Of a DNA stretch of 64,000 bases, positions 1 to 8,962 are shown piece by piece (the stretch's first letter is position 1; each line of letters starts with the position of its first letter). This DNA is from Methylobacterium terricola. Lineage in GTDB: Bacteria > Pseudomonadota > Alphaproteobacteria > Rhizobiales > Beijerinckiaceae. The notes beneath the pieces were generated by a model, which was given only the letters and a program-made list of their open reading frames with translations, was not told the DNA's origin and made no database searches. The stretch spans positions 186,001-250,000 of the forward strand of contig NZ_VDDA01000007.1 of NCBI RefSeq assembly GCF_006151805.1. The letters are read 5' to 3'. The position numbers and the translations under genes are program-made.

Positions 1-1373
1 TCGTAGCGGTTGACCACCTCGAGTGCGGGGCGCTGGCGCTTGAGCCGCTGCAGGGTCAGGGCGTAGCCGAACACCGTGCTCTCGCTCGGCATCCAGGCCA
101 CGGCGCGCTGGAACCATTCGAGGGCGGCGTCGAACTGGCAGGAATTGTAGGCGTACCAGGCCAGGCCCTGCGCGCCCTCGCCGGAGGCAGTGGCGTTGAC
201 GACCCGGGCGTAGCGCTCGATCCGGGCCGGCTCGATGAAGGGCGGGCTCGCCAGCGTCAGCTTGCGCTCGAGGAGATCGACGAACAGCAACTCGTTGCCG
301 ACGAAGCGGTCGCGCCACGCATAGGCCACCTCCTCGGCCTCGCGCATCATGTTGAGCTCGCGCAGGGTATGGGCGAGGCCGTGCGCCACCATGGCGTCGC
401 CGCCGCGGGCGATCGCCTGCTTGAACCATTCCAGCGCCTCGCGGAACTGGCGCCGCTTGTAGGCGTACCAGCCGAGCAGCCCGGTCTGGCTCGGCTCGGC
501 GGTCTTGCGGGCATAGGCCTGGAAGGCGGTGAGGTCGGCGAGCGTCGGGGTCTGGGCCGGCTCGTCGTGCAGGAAGGCGGCGATGCGCGCCCGGGTGATG
601 TCGAGGCGGATCGGGTCGAATTCCGATTGCCCGGCCTGATCCTGGCGGCCCGGCTCTTGTCTGCCCATGGCGATCAGGCGCTCGGCCTGGTCCATCCTGA
701 GACGGGCCATCGCCTTCTGGATCGTGGCGAGGCGCGCGCCCGCATCAGCATTGCCGTCGAGGACCGATTTGTAGAGCGTGAAGGCGTCCTCGGTCGCGCC
801 GGTGGCCGCCAGCCCGTCGGCGATGGTCCAGATGCTCTCGACATCGGCCGGGTCGAGGGCGCCCGGATCGCCGCGGTAGAGGGCGACGATCTCCTCGGGG
901 GTCTTCCCCGACGCCGCCGCGACGCTGGAGCGGAACTCGGCCCGGCGCAGCTTGCGCGCCAGTTCCTCGGAGGGCTGCCAGGCCGGATCGAGGGAGTGGC
1001 GGGCATTGATCGCGGCGCGCAGGTCCTGCAGGCGGCCGGCGGTGAACAGGTCCCAGAGCGGCGCCTCCTCGGGCGGGCTCGGCTGCAGGCTGTCGAGGTC
1101 CGGCGGCTCGGTCCAGCCCGGATAGAGCCGCTTCAGGCGGGCGATCTCCGCCTTCATCCGGGCGGTCTGCTTCTGCGAGGCGTAGTAGCGCAGCGCGCTC
1201 TCGTCGACCATGCCCGGGGCGCGGGAGGTCTCGGGCTCGACCATGATCGCCGGCGCCCGCGCCCCGTCGCCATAGACGATTCGGGGGGCCGCCGGGTCGG
1301 GCGCCTGCGCGAGGGCGGGCGCTGCTGCGAGCGCGAGCAGGAAGGCGAGGGGCTTGGTCACGATCTGAGGCAT
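1..1373 (-). CDS. TPR-repeat periplasmic protein of the cellulose operon, partial (3' end outside window)
   Basis: The reading frame starts at ATG 1373 and stays open to base 1, giving about 457 residues without a stop, so the C-terminus is missing. The N-terminus is a clear signal peptide (MPQIVTKPLAFLLALAAAPA, then LAQ). The visible C-terminal half holds two copies of a roughly 100-residue unit, marked by GLLGWYAYKRRQFREALEWF and GLAWYAYNSCQFDAALEWF, which read as TPR/Sel1-like helical repeats. The start overlaps the 3' end of bcsZ by 16 bp, so it belongs to the same transcript. Position and architecture match the periplasmic TPR part of BcsC-type proteins, which scaffold cellulose export. 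Whether an outer-membrane barrel follows cannot be seen. I am sure it is a gene; the BcsC assignment is by context only. Confidence 0.8.
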   Translation of the reverse strand, partial: MPQIVTKPLAFLLALAAAPALAQAPDPAAPRIVYGDGARAPAIMVEPETSRAPGMVDESALRYYASQKQTARMKAEIARLKRLYPGWTEPPDLDSLQPSPPEEAPLWDLFTAGRLQDLRAAINARHSLDPAWQPSEELARKLRRAEFRSSVAAASGKTPEEIVALYRGDPGALDPADVESIWTIADGLAATGATEDAFTLYKSVLDGNADAGARLATIQKAMARLRMDQAERLIAMGRQEPGRQDQAGQSEFDPIRLDITRARIAAFLHDEPAQTPTLADLTAFQAYARKTAEPSQTGLLGWYAYKRRQFREALEWFKQAIARGGDAMVAHGLAHTLRELNMMREAEEVAYAWRDRFVGNELLFVDLLERKLTLASPPFIEPARIERYARVVNATASGEGAQGLAWYAYNSCQFDAALEWFQRAVAWMPSESTVFGYALTLQRLKRQRPALEVVNRY

Positions 1374-2584
1374 GAGGAGTATCGCATCCGGGCCGCGACC
1401 AGGGCGAGGAGGTGGAGCGTGGTGGGATAGTAGTTCTGTCCGTCCTGCACGCTGCGGAGGCCCTCCGGGAACGGCGTGCCGTCCTGCGCGCAGGCGAGGA
1501 GGGCGGGGAGCGCGGTGTAGCCCGGCTCGGTCAGCCACTCGACCGGGCGGCCGTCGCCGGTATCGACGATCGGCAGGCGCTCGCGGTCGATCCCGCCCCA
1601 CAGGGTCCGGAACGGCGCGTAATCCTCCGGCCGGCCGATGCCGGCCCAGGCGAGGTAGAGCGGGATCCGGATGGCGTTGTAGGAGAAGAGCGGCGGGAAG
1701 CCGTCGGCGGGACGCAACGCCTCGTCCTTGGCGGAGATCCACTCGGTCGGCAGACTGCTCGGGCCGAAGCGCGACCGGCGCAGGATCTCGACCCCGCTGC
1801 GGATCACCGAGGCCCAGTCGTACTCGGGCGCCACGATCCCGAGGCGCTGGAAGGCCGGGAACACCCAGTAGGACAGGTTGACGAGCGGCCCGTCGGCGCG
1901 GTCGCGCGCCGCGAAGCCGGCCACCGCCGGCAGCACCAGGGGGCCATGGGAATCGCGGAACAGGATCGTCTTGCGGCCGAACTCGACGGCGATGCGCCGC
2001 GCGGCGGTGCGGTAGGACGGCTCGCCCCAGGCCTCCGCCGCCTCGGTCAGCGCCCAGGCGACCAGGATGTCGCCGTCGGTGGCGTTGTTCATGTCGGCGA
2101 CCGCCGGGCGCTGGTCCGGCGCCCAGCGCCAGGCCATCAGCTCGTCGGAGCGCACCATCAGGTTGGCGCGGGTCCAGCCCCAGATCCGCTCGAAGGCCGC
2201 GCGGTCGCCCGCCGCCACCGCCAGCAGCAGGCCGTAGCCCTGACCCTCGCTATGGCTGATCATCCCGTTGGCGGTGTCGACGACCCGGCCCTTCTCGGTG
2301 ACGAACCGGGCCCGGTAGGCGCGCCAGGCGGGATCGTCGCCGAGGCTGCCGGCGAGCGCCGGCCCGGCGGCGCGGGGCGCCTCGCCCGGGGCGCCGGGCG
2401 GCGGAGCGGCGCGGGGCAGGCTCGGCACCGCGGTGGCGGGGGGCACGGGGGTGGCCTCCTGGGTCTGGGCCATCGGCGTGCCCTCGGATCCCTGCGCCGG
2501 CTGAGGAACCTGCGCGCCCGCCGGCGCCGCCGCGAGGACAAGGACGGCGCAGGCGGCGAAGCGGCTCACGAGTTCTCGCCTCAC
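1358..2584 (-). CDS. bcsZ: Periplasmic endo-1,4-beta-glucanase, GH8 family
   Basis: The 408-residue protein has a signal peptide (about residues 1-24, ending PAGAQ), then a Pro/Ala-rich linker to about residue 80 that is longer than usual, then a glycoside hydrolase family 8 domain. The proton-donor glutamate is in HSEGQGYG (E113). The second conserved acidic site is in NNATDGD (D170). YWVFPAFQRL near residue 240 is also typical of the family. In this family the enzyme trims or untangles cellulose chains during secretion. The start overlaps the bcsB stop by 4 bp (ATGA type), which points to translational coupling, and the downstream TPR gene overlaps its end. Confidence 0.93.
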   Translation of the reverse strand: MRRELVSRFAACAVLVLAAAPAGAQVPQPAQGSEGTPMAQTQEATPVPPATAVPSLPRAAPPPGAPGEAPRAAGPALAGSLGDDPAWRAYRARFVTEKGRVVDTANGMISHSEGQGYGLLLAVAAGDRAAFERIWGWTRANLMVRSDELMAWRWAPDQRPAVADMNNATDGDILVAWALTEAAEAWGEPSYRTAARRIAVEFGRKTILFRDSHGPLVLPAVAGFAARDRADGPLVNLSYWVFPAFQRLGIVAPEYDWASVIRSGVEILRRSRFGPSSLPTEWISAKDEALRPADGFPPLFSYNAIRIPLYLAWAGIGRPEDYAPFRTLWGGIDRERLPIVDTGDGRPVEWLTEPGYTALPALLACAQDGTPFPEGLRSVQDGQNYYPTTLHLLALVAARMRYSSCLRS

Positions 2585-5187
2585 GAGTTCCTCCGTCCGA
2601 GCTGGCGCACCAGGCTGGTCGTGGCGAGCCCGAGGCAGAGCGCCATCAGGAGCGTCATCGCCACGTAGGCGCCAGGATTGAGGGAGAGCCAGGCCGCCGC
2701 GACCAGGCGCAGGTTGGCCAGACCCCGGCTCTGCGTCTCGACCAGCCCGACGCTCTTAGGCTGCACGGTGGTCAGGCTGCCGTCCGAGGCGTCGAGGAAG
2801 GCGGCCTGGCCGGACAGGCCGGTCCAGACCACCGGATCGACGAGGCAGGAGACCGAGGCCCGGAGCATCGAGGCGTTGGGGGCGGTCACCAGCACGGTGG
2901 TCTCCGCGAGCCCGCCGCCCTCGCCCTGGCCGGTCCCCTGCGCGACGATCAGCGAAGCGCGGGGATTGAGCGGCACCGCCTCGGGCGCCGGCCCGCCCAT
3001 GGCCCGCGAGCCGAGGTCGCGGGCCTCCCCGGTCCAGCGGGCCAGGGCCTTCCAGGCATTGGCGAGCACGGCCGGAACGATGGCGCCGCGGGCCGAATCG
3101 TCCCAGCGGGCGACGAGGTCGGCGTCGCTGTCGTCGGGGGCCCCGGCGGGGGCCTGTGGCTGCGCCGGCGGCGCCTGCACCGAGACCGGCGTCGCCACGG
3201 GCGCCGGCGCGGCGGTGCGCAGGGGTGTCGTGAAGGCCGGAAGGGCGCAGCGCATCGGCAGGTTGCGGCGCAAGCGGTCGAGGGTGACGACGCCCTCGGC
3301 CCCGAACGGGCCGGGGGTGGCCACGGTCTCGGCCCGGCCCTCCCAGATGCTCCGGACCTGGCCCGGATCGAGGCCGACCGAGTCGAGGGCGGCGGGGGTC
3401 AGGGCGCGGACCGGGGCGACGACGAGCCGGGCGCCGCCGCCCGCGGCACGGTCGTCGCTGCCGATCTCGAAATCGATCACCCGCCCGGCCGCGAGGGCGA
3501 GGCGCGCCGCCAGGGTCGCGGCGGCGGAGGTGGAATCCCGGTCGGGGGTCGGCAGGACCAGGCGCGGGCGGGGCCCCTGAGCCGCAGGGTCCGGGGTCAG
3601 GAACGGCACCGCGCCGGCCTTGACCGCGGCGAGGTCGGGGCTGCGCACGGCGCGGGCCAAGGCCGGCAGGTCGAGGCGGGTGCGGTCGAGGAACAGGAAG
3701 CGGGCACGCCGGGCGCCGGGGGCCAGGGTGTCGCAGGTCCGGTCGGCGGCGGTGGGGAGCTGGGCGCTGATCTCGACCCGGTTGAGGCCCGGCCGCCACA
3801 GGCTCAAGGGGAGCGGGATCGCACTGTCGGTGAAGACCTCGCCACGGCTGTAGGGCAGCGGCACGCTCGCGGCGTTGCGGCCGTTGATGTCGACGACGAT
3901 CTGGGCGCTCGATTCGAGCCCCGCCGCGTAGCCGCCGGCGAGGTGCAGCATCGCCTTGCCGTAATCGGCCGGGACGAAATCGGCCGGGAACCGCACCTCG
4001 AAGCCGACCCGCAGGAGCCGGCCGTTGAACTCGCGGCTCGTCACCCCGAGCTGGTCGAGCGTCAGGCTCTCGCCGCCCCGCACCGGATAGCCCCGGGCCA
4101 GCTCGGCGGCCCGCGCGCCCGCCGGCGTGCCGCCGGTGTCGCCCGCGGCGGCCAAGGTCTGGACGGCCTGGCGGATATCGGCCGCGCTCGCGCCGGTCAC
4201 GACGAGAACGGGCGCGCGGCTGCCGCGGGGGGCCAGCAGCGCGACCCGGGGCCCGGTGATCGGCCCCAGCTCCTCGACGCCCTCCGTGCCGCGAATCTCC
4301 GCGGCGGTGCCGACGAGGAGGTTGAGACCTGCGCGGCCCATGAGCGGCGCCCCGAAGGTCACCGCCGGACGGGCGAGCCGCCCGACGAGGGCCACCGCCT
4401 GCACGGCGCCGATCATCCGCTCGAGCCGCTCCGGGCTCGGCCGCTCGGCGAGCAGCACCGCGACCGGCAGCGCGCCGCTCTCGTCGGGCTCGAGCGCCGC
4501 CAGGGACTTGAGGTCGAGGTCGCCGGCCTGCGCCACGACGAGGCCGGAGCGCGACGGGTCGATCTGGGTCCACAGCTCGTAGGTCGCCCCGGTCGAGCAA
4601 TCGACCCGGTGGCGCTGGCTCGCGGCGAGCACCACCGCGTTGTAGCCGGGCTTCAGCAGGCCCTCGGGCAGGGGAAATTCCACGACCTTCACGGCGCCGG
4701 GCGCCTGGATCCGGGTCCAGCCCACCTTGGTGCCGTTGACGCTGCCCGACAGTTCGGAGGCCTCCGGCGCGACCGAGATCGCCGAGAGGTAGGAGACGCG
4801 CAGCTTCGTCTGTCCGCGCGCCTGCGCCTCGGTCAGGTAGACCGGGAATGGCAGCGCATCCTCCTCGCCGGCGAGGCGGTAGCCCCGCGTGTCCGCGGGA
4901 AACCGCCGCGCCGCCGCCACCGCCGCGGTCAGCGGCACGCCGCGCCGGGCCGGGTCGGCCTCCGGGGCCGGCGGCTTCTGCGGCGCCGGCCGCAGGGGCT
5001 CGCCGGCGGGCGGCAGGGTCAGGCGCTCGGCCGGGCCGGTGCCGAGGAAGCTCTGGGCCAGGGCCGGGGTGGCGAGGAAGGCGAGGACGCCGGCGACGCG
5101 GGCCACCGCACGCACCCGCGCTGTCACGAGGGGATCGCGGCGGAAACCGCCTGGACGCCGCAGGATCATCGCAGCCTCACGCCGCAT
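2581..5187 (-). CDS. bcsB: Cellulose synthase periplasmic regulatory subunit
   Basis: This 868-residue protein has an N-terminal signal segment with cleavage near ATPALAQ (about residue 45), a large periplasmic region with the two alternating carbohydrate-binding and flavodoxin-like halves expected for BcsB, and one C-terminal transmembrane helix (about residues 838-858, AYVAMTLLMALCLGLATTSL). In known systems that helix anchors BcsB to BcsA and the periplasmic domain guides the emerging glucan. The gene overlaps bcsA by 11 bp and bcsZ by 4 bp. An in-frame ATG at residue 7 (base 5169) is a possible alternative start that would remove the overlap with bcsA. A Pro/Ala-rich low-complexity linker lies near residues 655-685. 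Confidence 0.92.
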   Translation of the reverse strand: MRREAAMILRRPGGFRRDPLVTARVRAVARVAGVLAFLATPALAQSFLGTGPAERLTLPPAGEPLRPAPQKPPAPEADPARRGVPLTAAVAAARRFPADTRGYRLAGEEDALPFPVYLTEAQARGQTKLRVSYLSAISVAPEASELSGSVNGTKVGWTRIQAPGAVKVVEFPLPEGLLKPGYNAVVLAASQRHRVDCSTGATYELWTQIDPSRSGLVVAQAGDLDLKSLAALEPDESGALPVAVLLAERPSPERLERMIGAVQAVALVGRLARPAVTFGAPLMGRAGLNLLVGTAAEIRGTEGVEELGPITGPRVALLAPRGSRAPVLVVTGASAADIRQAVQTLAAAGDTGGTPAGARAAELARGYPVRGGESLTLDQLGVTSREFNGRLLRVGFEVRFPADFVPADYGKAMLHLAGGYAAGLESSAQIVVDINGRNAASVPLPYSRGEVFTDSAIPLPLSLWRPGLNRVEISAQLPTAADRTCDTLAPGARRARFLFLDRTRLDLPALARAVRSPDLAAVKAGAVPFLTPDPAAQGPRPRLVLPTPDRDSTSAAATLAARLALAAGRVIDFEIGSDDRAAGGGARLVVAPVRALTPAALDSVGLDPGQVRSIWEGRAETVATPGPFGAEGVVTLDRLRRNLPMRCALPAFTTPLRTAAPAPVATPVSVQAPPAQPQAPAGAPDDSDADLVARWDDSARGAIVPAVLANAWKALARWTGEARDLGSRAMGGPAPEAVPLNPRASLIVAQGTGQGEGGGLAETTVLVTAPNASMLRASVSCLVDPVVWTGLSGQAAFLDASDGSLTTVQPKSVGLVETQSRGLANLRLVAAAWLSLNPGAYVAMTLLMALCLGLATTSLVRQLGRRNS

Positions 5188-7603
5188 CGGTGCGCCGTCC
5201 GCTCTCGGCGAGGGCGCGGTCGTTCTCGTAGTCGAGCATGAGGCGGACCCAGTCGCCGTCAGCCTCCGCCTCGGCCTGGGCCGGCGCCGGTTGAGACCGC
5301 ACCGGCAGCGTCGGCCGCGCAGGAGCCGCGAGGGGCAGGTCGACCGGCTGCACCGGCGTCGGCGCGCGGTCGTCGTGAACGGGAGTCTCGGCGCTCTCGT
5401 CGTAGACCGGGGCCGCCGCGGCCGGGTCCTCGACCGCGGCGGGGCGGGGCACCTCGCCGGCGAGCGCGAGGCGCAGGGCGCGGAACGGCTCGGCGAGGCC
5501 CCACCAGATGAATTGCAGCGTTCCGGTGAACAGGTCCTTGTGGCGGCGCCGGCGCAGCTGGAACCGGCGCATCGCCTCGGCGTCGCCGTACATCAGGCCG
5601 GCGAGCGCGACGTAATCCTGCGGGCGCAGGGTCCCGAAGGCGAGGCGGCAGACCGCGTCGGTGCCGGCCCGGGTGACCGGGCCGAGGACCACCGGCAGGG
5701 CGCCGGCAGGGCGCGCGCCGGCGACCGGCTCGACCGTGAGCGTACCGTGGACCGGGCGGTGGCCGGCGCCGGGGGCGAGGGCGGCCGCCGGCATCCGGAT
5801 CGTGCAGGCCTCGGCCGAGACCCGCTCGATCGCCACATCCACGGCCCGGCCGCCAAGGGCGACCTGGCCGCGGCGATGGATCGCCAGCGACGGCGTGCGC
5901 TCGAGCTGGCGGCGCTCGGCGCAGACCCCGAGCGCGGCGCCGGCGGTGAGCAGGTTGAAGAAGTTCCACAGGCCGACGACCAGCATCAGGTTGGTCACGC
6001 CGGGCTCGAACAGGTAGCGCCACCCCGCCACCACGCAGCCGACCAGCAGGAGGCCGTAGACCGCGAAGAACGGCAGGGTCAGCGCCGACAGGTGGTCGCG
6101 GTCGAGCGTCACGCCCTTGTCGGTGACGTTGAAGGTGGGTTTGCGCGGCGACCAGATCACCGACACGATCGCCTTCGACAGGTACAGGCCCTGGACGTAC
6201 TCGTAGAGCTCGGAGACGAACGGCCAGCGGAACTTCCCGTAGACGTAGTTCTGCATCATCAGGTTGATGACGATGTAGGTTGCCGTGTAGGCGATCGATT
6301 CATCGACGCTGGCGACGAAGATCTTCAGGTCGAAGAAGATGTGCAGCAGCGGCGCGAACATGAAGGCGAGCCGCGGGATCGGGAAGAACCAGAACGTCAT
6401 GCTCGACAGGTAGGCGAGCTTCTGGATCGGCTTCAGCCCCTTCTGCACGAGAGGATTCTTCAGGAGCAGGATCTGGAACATGCCCTGGCACCAGCGCGAG
6501 CGCTGGCCGATGAAAGCCGCTAGGCTCTCGGGCTGCAGGCCGGCGATCAGTGGCTTGTCGACATAGGCGCTGGTCCAGCCGGTGCCGTGGAGCCCGAGCG
6601 CGGTCTCGCAATCCTCCGTGATGGTGATGCCGGCGAATCCCCCGGCCTCGTCGAGGGCGACGCGGCGCAGCAGCGCCGCCGAGCCGCAGAAGAACGAGCC
6701 GTTCCACTTGTCGAGCCCGGCCTGCGTCACCGCGTAGAACATCTCGTTCTCGGACGGCATCCGCTCGAAGGTCTTGAGGTTGCGCTCGATCGGGTCGGGA
6801 TTGAGGAAGGCGTGCGGGGTCTGGACCAGGAAGAGCTTCGGGTCCTGCGCGAAATACCCGACGGTCTCGTTGAGCAGAGAGCGGAACGGCACGTGGTCGG
6901 CGTCGAGCACCAGCACGAGGTCGCCGGTGGCGGCGGCAAGACCGTTGTTGAGGTTGCCGGCCTTGGCGTGCTCGTTGCGGGCCCGCGTCAGGTAGCGGGC
7001 GCCGAGCTCGGCGCAAAGCGCCTGCAGCTCGACCCGCCGCGCCCGTGCCGCCGCGGCCTTCTCCGGGTTCGGGTCGGCGCATTTCTGGTCGGTGCCGCCG
7101 TCGTCGAGGAGCCAGACCGTCAGCTTCTCGGGCGGGTAGTTCATCTGGCGCGCCGCCGCCAGCGTCATCGCCAGGATCCCGGCATCCTCGTTGTAGCTCG
7201 GCACGAAGACGTCGACACGGGGCAGGTCGGCGGCGGGCGCGGCCGGGGGCGGGCGCCGGCGCAGCGGCTCGGCGTTGATGATCAGGCTGACGAACAGGAT
7301 GAAGACGCAGTAGAGTTCGCAGAGCAGCAGCAGCAGGCCGAAGCCGAAGCTGACCGGATCGCCCGGCGAGGGCAGGGTGTCGGTCACCCGCCACAGGATG
7401 TAGCGAAGCACCACCAGGCTGCCCAGCGCCAGGAAAACGAACCGCGCCCGCGGCCCGTCGAAGGCGAGCCACAGCCCGGTCATCGCCGCCATGGCGGCGA
7501 GACTCATCGCGAGCTGGTTCTGGGTGCCGACCGGCTGGCTCAGCAGGAGGAGGCCAGCCGCCGTCGTCCCCATCCAGGCCAGCCATCGCAACGCACGCAC
7601 CAC
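5177..7603 (-). CDS. bcsA: Cellulose synthase catalytic subunit (GT2, UDP-forming)
   Basis: The 808-residue inner-membrane glycosyltransferase polymerises glucose from UDP-glucose and extrudes the chain. The GTG start at 7603 has a GGAGAGG ribosome site 5 nt upstream. Several transmembrane helices precede and follow the GT2 domain. The catalytic set is complete: D167/D168, DAD 234-236, TED 329-331 and QRSRW 367-371. The gating loop FNVTDKG is at 491-497. The C-terminal PilZ domain keeps RxxxR (R565, R569), but the second c-di-GMP motif reads RVSAEA (594-599) where DxSxxG is expected. About 90 residues of Pro/Ala-rich tail follow. It is the first gene of the bcsA-bcsB-bcsZ-TPR operon, with an AT-rich palindrome-bearing upstream region. 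Confidence 0.95.
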   Translation of the reverse strand: MVRALRWLAWMGTTAAGLLLLSQPVGTQNQLAMSLAAMAAMTGLWLAFDGPRARFVFLALGSLVVLRYILWRVTDTLPSPGDPVSFGFGLLLLLCELYCVFILFVSLIINAEPLRRRPPPAAPAADLPRVDVFVPSYNEDAGILAMTLAAARQMNYPPEKLTVWLLDDGGTDQKCADPNPEKAAAARARRVELQALCAELGARYLTRARNEHAKAGNLNNGLAAATGDLVLVLDADHVPFRSLLNETVGYFAQDPKLFLVQTPHAFLNPDPIERNLKTFERMPSENEMFYAVTQAGLDKWNGSFFCGSAALLRRVALDEAGGFAGITITEDCETALGLHGTGWTSAYVDKPLIAGLQPESLAAFIGQRSRWCQGMFQILLLKNPLVQKGLKPIQKLAYLSSMTFWFFPIPRLAFMFAPLLHIFFDLKIFVASVDESIAYTATYIVINLMMQNYVYGKFRWPFVSELYEYVQGLYLSKAIVSVIWSPRKPTFNVTDKGVTLDRDHLSALTLPFFAVYGLLLVGCVVAGWRYLFEPGVTNLMLVVGLWNFFNLLTAGAALGVCAERRQLERTPSLAIHRRGQVALGGRAVDVAIERVSAEACTIRMPAAALAPGAGHRPVHGTLTVEPVAGARPAGALPVVLGPVTRAGTDAVCRLAFGTLRPQDYVALAGLMYGDAEAMRRFQLRRRRHKDLFTGTLQFIWWGLAEPFRALRLALAGEVPRPAAVEDPAAAAPVYDESAETPVHDDRAPTPVQPVDLPLAAPARPTLPVRSQPAPAQAEAEADGDWVRLMLDYENDRALAESGRRTDAA

Positions 7604-7698
7604 GCCCGCCTCTCCAGAATCACCAGCCCCTAAGCCATCAGATTATGTCCATTTCTCGTTACGAAAGCCTGATTTCGATCAGCAACTCAAGCTGGGAA

Positions 7699-7718
7699 TT
7701 TGCGCTATCACGCGCAAA
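7699..7718. promoter_or_regulatory. 20-bp perfect palindrome upstream of bcsA, candidate operator
   Basis: TTTGCGCTATCACGCGCAAA has two perfect 7-bp arms (TTTGCGC / GCGCAAA) around a 6-nt centre, 96-115 nt upstream of the bcsA start codon. Length and symmetry suit a dimeric regulator binding site. No protein can be named from sequence alone. Confidence 0.45.
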
Positions 7719-7725
7719 AAGTCGC

Positions 7726-7739
7726 ATTTGTTGGCAAAT
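7726..7739. promoter_or_regulatory. Second small palindrome upstream of bcsA
   Basis: ATTTGTTGGCAAAT has 5-bp perfect arms with a 4-nt centre and lies 7 nt beyond the first palindrome. It shares the TTTG/CAAA half-site, so the two may be a tandem operator for one regulator. Confidence 0.35.
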
Positions 7740-8165
7740 CGACGGGCCTCGCTTGGTAAAGACCATCCACAATACAGAAGGGTCGGACGAATTTTTTCCT
7801 CGAATATTCTGTTAGTGTCGAAGATCAACGGCCAGGACGAGGGCATCACGACTCTGCGAGAGTCAACCTGGAATTGCTGAAATAAACTTGGTATCAATAC
7901 GGTTGTGCCATCCCATACGTCGCGCGACCCCTCGAACGAGCGGGGATGGCGGGGTTGGATCGGATAACTCGGCGATGGGCTCTGCGGCATGCGCCCGATG
8001 GGCCGGCGGAGGCCTCCGCCGTCATCCCGGCCTCACCGACCGCCCGTCGGATGCCCCGGGGCGGATCGCGGGCAACGTGCTGCGCCGCGGCGCAGGAACT
8101 CTTACGCTCGTCTCCGCAGTCAGCCCAAGAGAGTCAGGCCCCGGATCATGCCGGCTCCCGTTCCG

Positions 8166-8195
8166 TTGCGGACGCAAAGGGTCGTCAAGCATAAT
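8166..8195 (+). promoter_or_regulatory. Possible sigma70-type promoter for the tautomerase gene
   Basis: TTGCGG (8166-8171) and CATAAT (8190-8195) are separated by 18 nt and precede the chosen ATG (8234) by about 40 nt. The match is moderate. If it is real, the in-frame TTG at 8195 cannot be a start codon. Confidence 0.3.
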
Positions 8196-8233
8196 TGGCT
8201 GAGAATCAGACAGACGATGCCATCACGGAGACG

Positions 8234-8626
8234 ATGCCGGTGCCATCAACCCGTATCAGCACCCGTCAGGGGTGGATCGCCGGTCGGCCGCGCGCCGTCA
8301 TCGAAGCTGTGCAGCGGGCCTTGCTGACAGGGCTACTCATCCCCGAGCACGACCGCTGCATCTTCTTGCAAGAATTCGACGACGACGCGCTGATCACGCC
8401 TCCGACGAAAGGCCCGCAATATACGGTGATCGAGATCACGCTCTTCTCCGGGCGATCGCTGGACGCGAAGCGCCGGCTCTACCAGGCGATCTCGGACGAG
8501 CTGGCGCTCTTCGACGTCCCGGCCGCAGACATCAAGGTCGTGCTGATCGAGGTCGATCCGGAGAACTGGGGTCTGTCCGGCAAGCCGGCGAGCGAGATCG
8601 ACCTTGGTTTCAAGATCGACGTCTGA
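8234..8626 (+). CDS. Tautomerase family protein (4-oxalocrotonate tautomerase-like)
   Basis: With the start at ATG 8234 the protein has 130 residues and begins MPVPSTRIST, which places a proline directly after the initiator methionine. That N-terminal proline is the catalytic base of tautomerase-superfamily enzymes. A GGAG ribosome site lies 4 nt before this ATG, and an in-frame TTG 39 bases earlier is less likely. The rest fits the longer tautomerase group: two beta-alpha-beta halves, with ITLFSGRSLDAKRRLYQAI as the second helix entry and IDLGFKIDV at the end. The substrate is unknown. The gene stands alone, divergent from bcsA and convergent with bcsS. Confidence 0.85.
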   Translation: MPVPSTRISTRQGWIAGRPRAVIEAVQRALLTGLLIPEHDRCIFLQEFDDDALITPPTKGPQYTVIEITLFSGRSLDAKRRLYQAISDELALFDVPAADIKVVLIEVDPENWGLSGKPASEIDLGFKIDV

Positions 8627-8636
8627 GCGGTTCTCG

Positions 8637-8682
8637 AGCATTTTCCGACGAAGTGGATACCGGCTCATCGTAGAGAATGCTG
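8637..8682. repeat. Imperfect intergenic palindrome of Rhizobiales type
   Basis: AGCATTTTC and GAGAATGCT form 9-bp arms with one mismatch, around a centre containing GTGGATACCGG. From memory, sequences of this kind recur in intergenic regions of many Rhizobiales. Only one copy is seen in this window, just after the tautomerase stop. Confidence 0.4.
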
Positions 8683-8696
8683 TAAAATCGAAGACT

Positions 8697-8726
8697 TAGA
8701 GCGCTTCGCGATCGTGACGCGCTCTA
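8697..8726. terminator. Hairpin between convergent genes, terminator-like
   Basis: TAGAGCGC and GCGCTCTA form a perfect 8-bp stem with a 14-nt loop. No T-run follows on either strand, so a terminator role is only suggested by its place between convergent genes. Confidence 0.35.
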
Positions 8727-8794
8727 GCTGCGTGATGGATACGCCCATGACGCCGTGAGGCCCGGCGGCAATTCATCCCCAGATTTCGCACATT

Positions 8795-8962
8795 CCTTTC
8801 CCGCACGGCTGAGGCGTCAGCGGAAGGAGATCCGGGATCCAGCAAAAGACGTGCCGCGCAGCGGCTTGCTATGCTGCGCCGTTGCAGACAGAGAGACGCT
8901 TCGCGGCTTTTTATGCTGGATCCCAGATCTCCTTTCACTTCGTTGCAGTCGCCCGGGAAAGG
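8795..8962. repeat. Inverted-repeat element, family 1, copy a
   Basis: A 168-bp element whose outer ~48 bp on each side are imperfect inverted repeats. It starts CCTTTCCCG and ends CCCGGGAAAGG, and its inner arm borders are GGAGATCCGGGATCCAG and CTGGATCCCAGATCTCC. The interior carries GCAGCGGCTTG and CCGTTGCAGACA blocks shared with the copies at 25640 and 28105. The element has no coding capacity. Confidence 0.85.

Larger units (their letters stand above)
7604..8233. promoter_or_regulatory. Divergent control region of bcsA and the tautomerase gene
   Basis: This 630-base stretch holds no convincing gene. Bases 7630-7900 are visibly AT-richer than the surroundings, as expected of a regulatory region. 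It includes the two palindromes listed separately and, towards the tautomerase, a weak sigma70-like promoter. Short open frames here (for example 7679-7990 minus) have no family resemblance and no ribosome site. Confidence 0.55.

Noticed and set aside
7679..7990. A 103-codon minus-strand open frame upstream of bcsA
   Set aside because: No ribosome site, no known domain, and it lies over the palindromes in the AT-rich control region.
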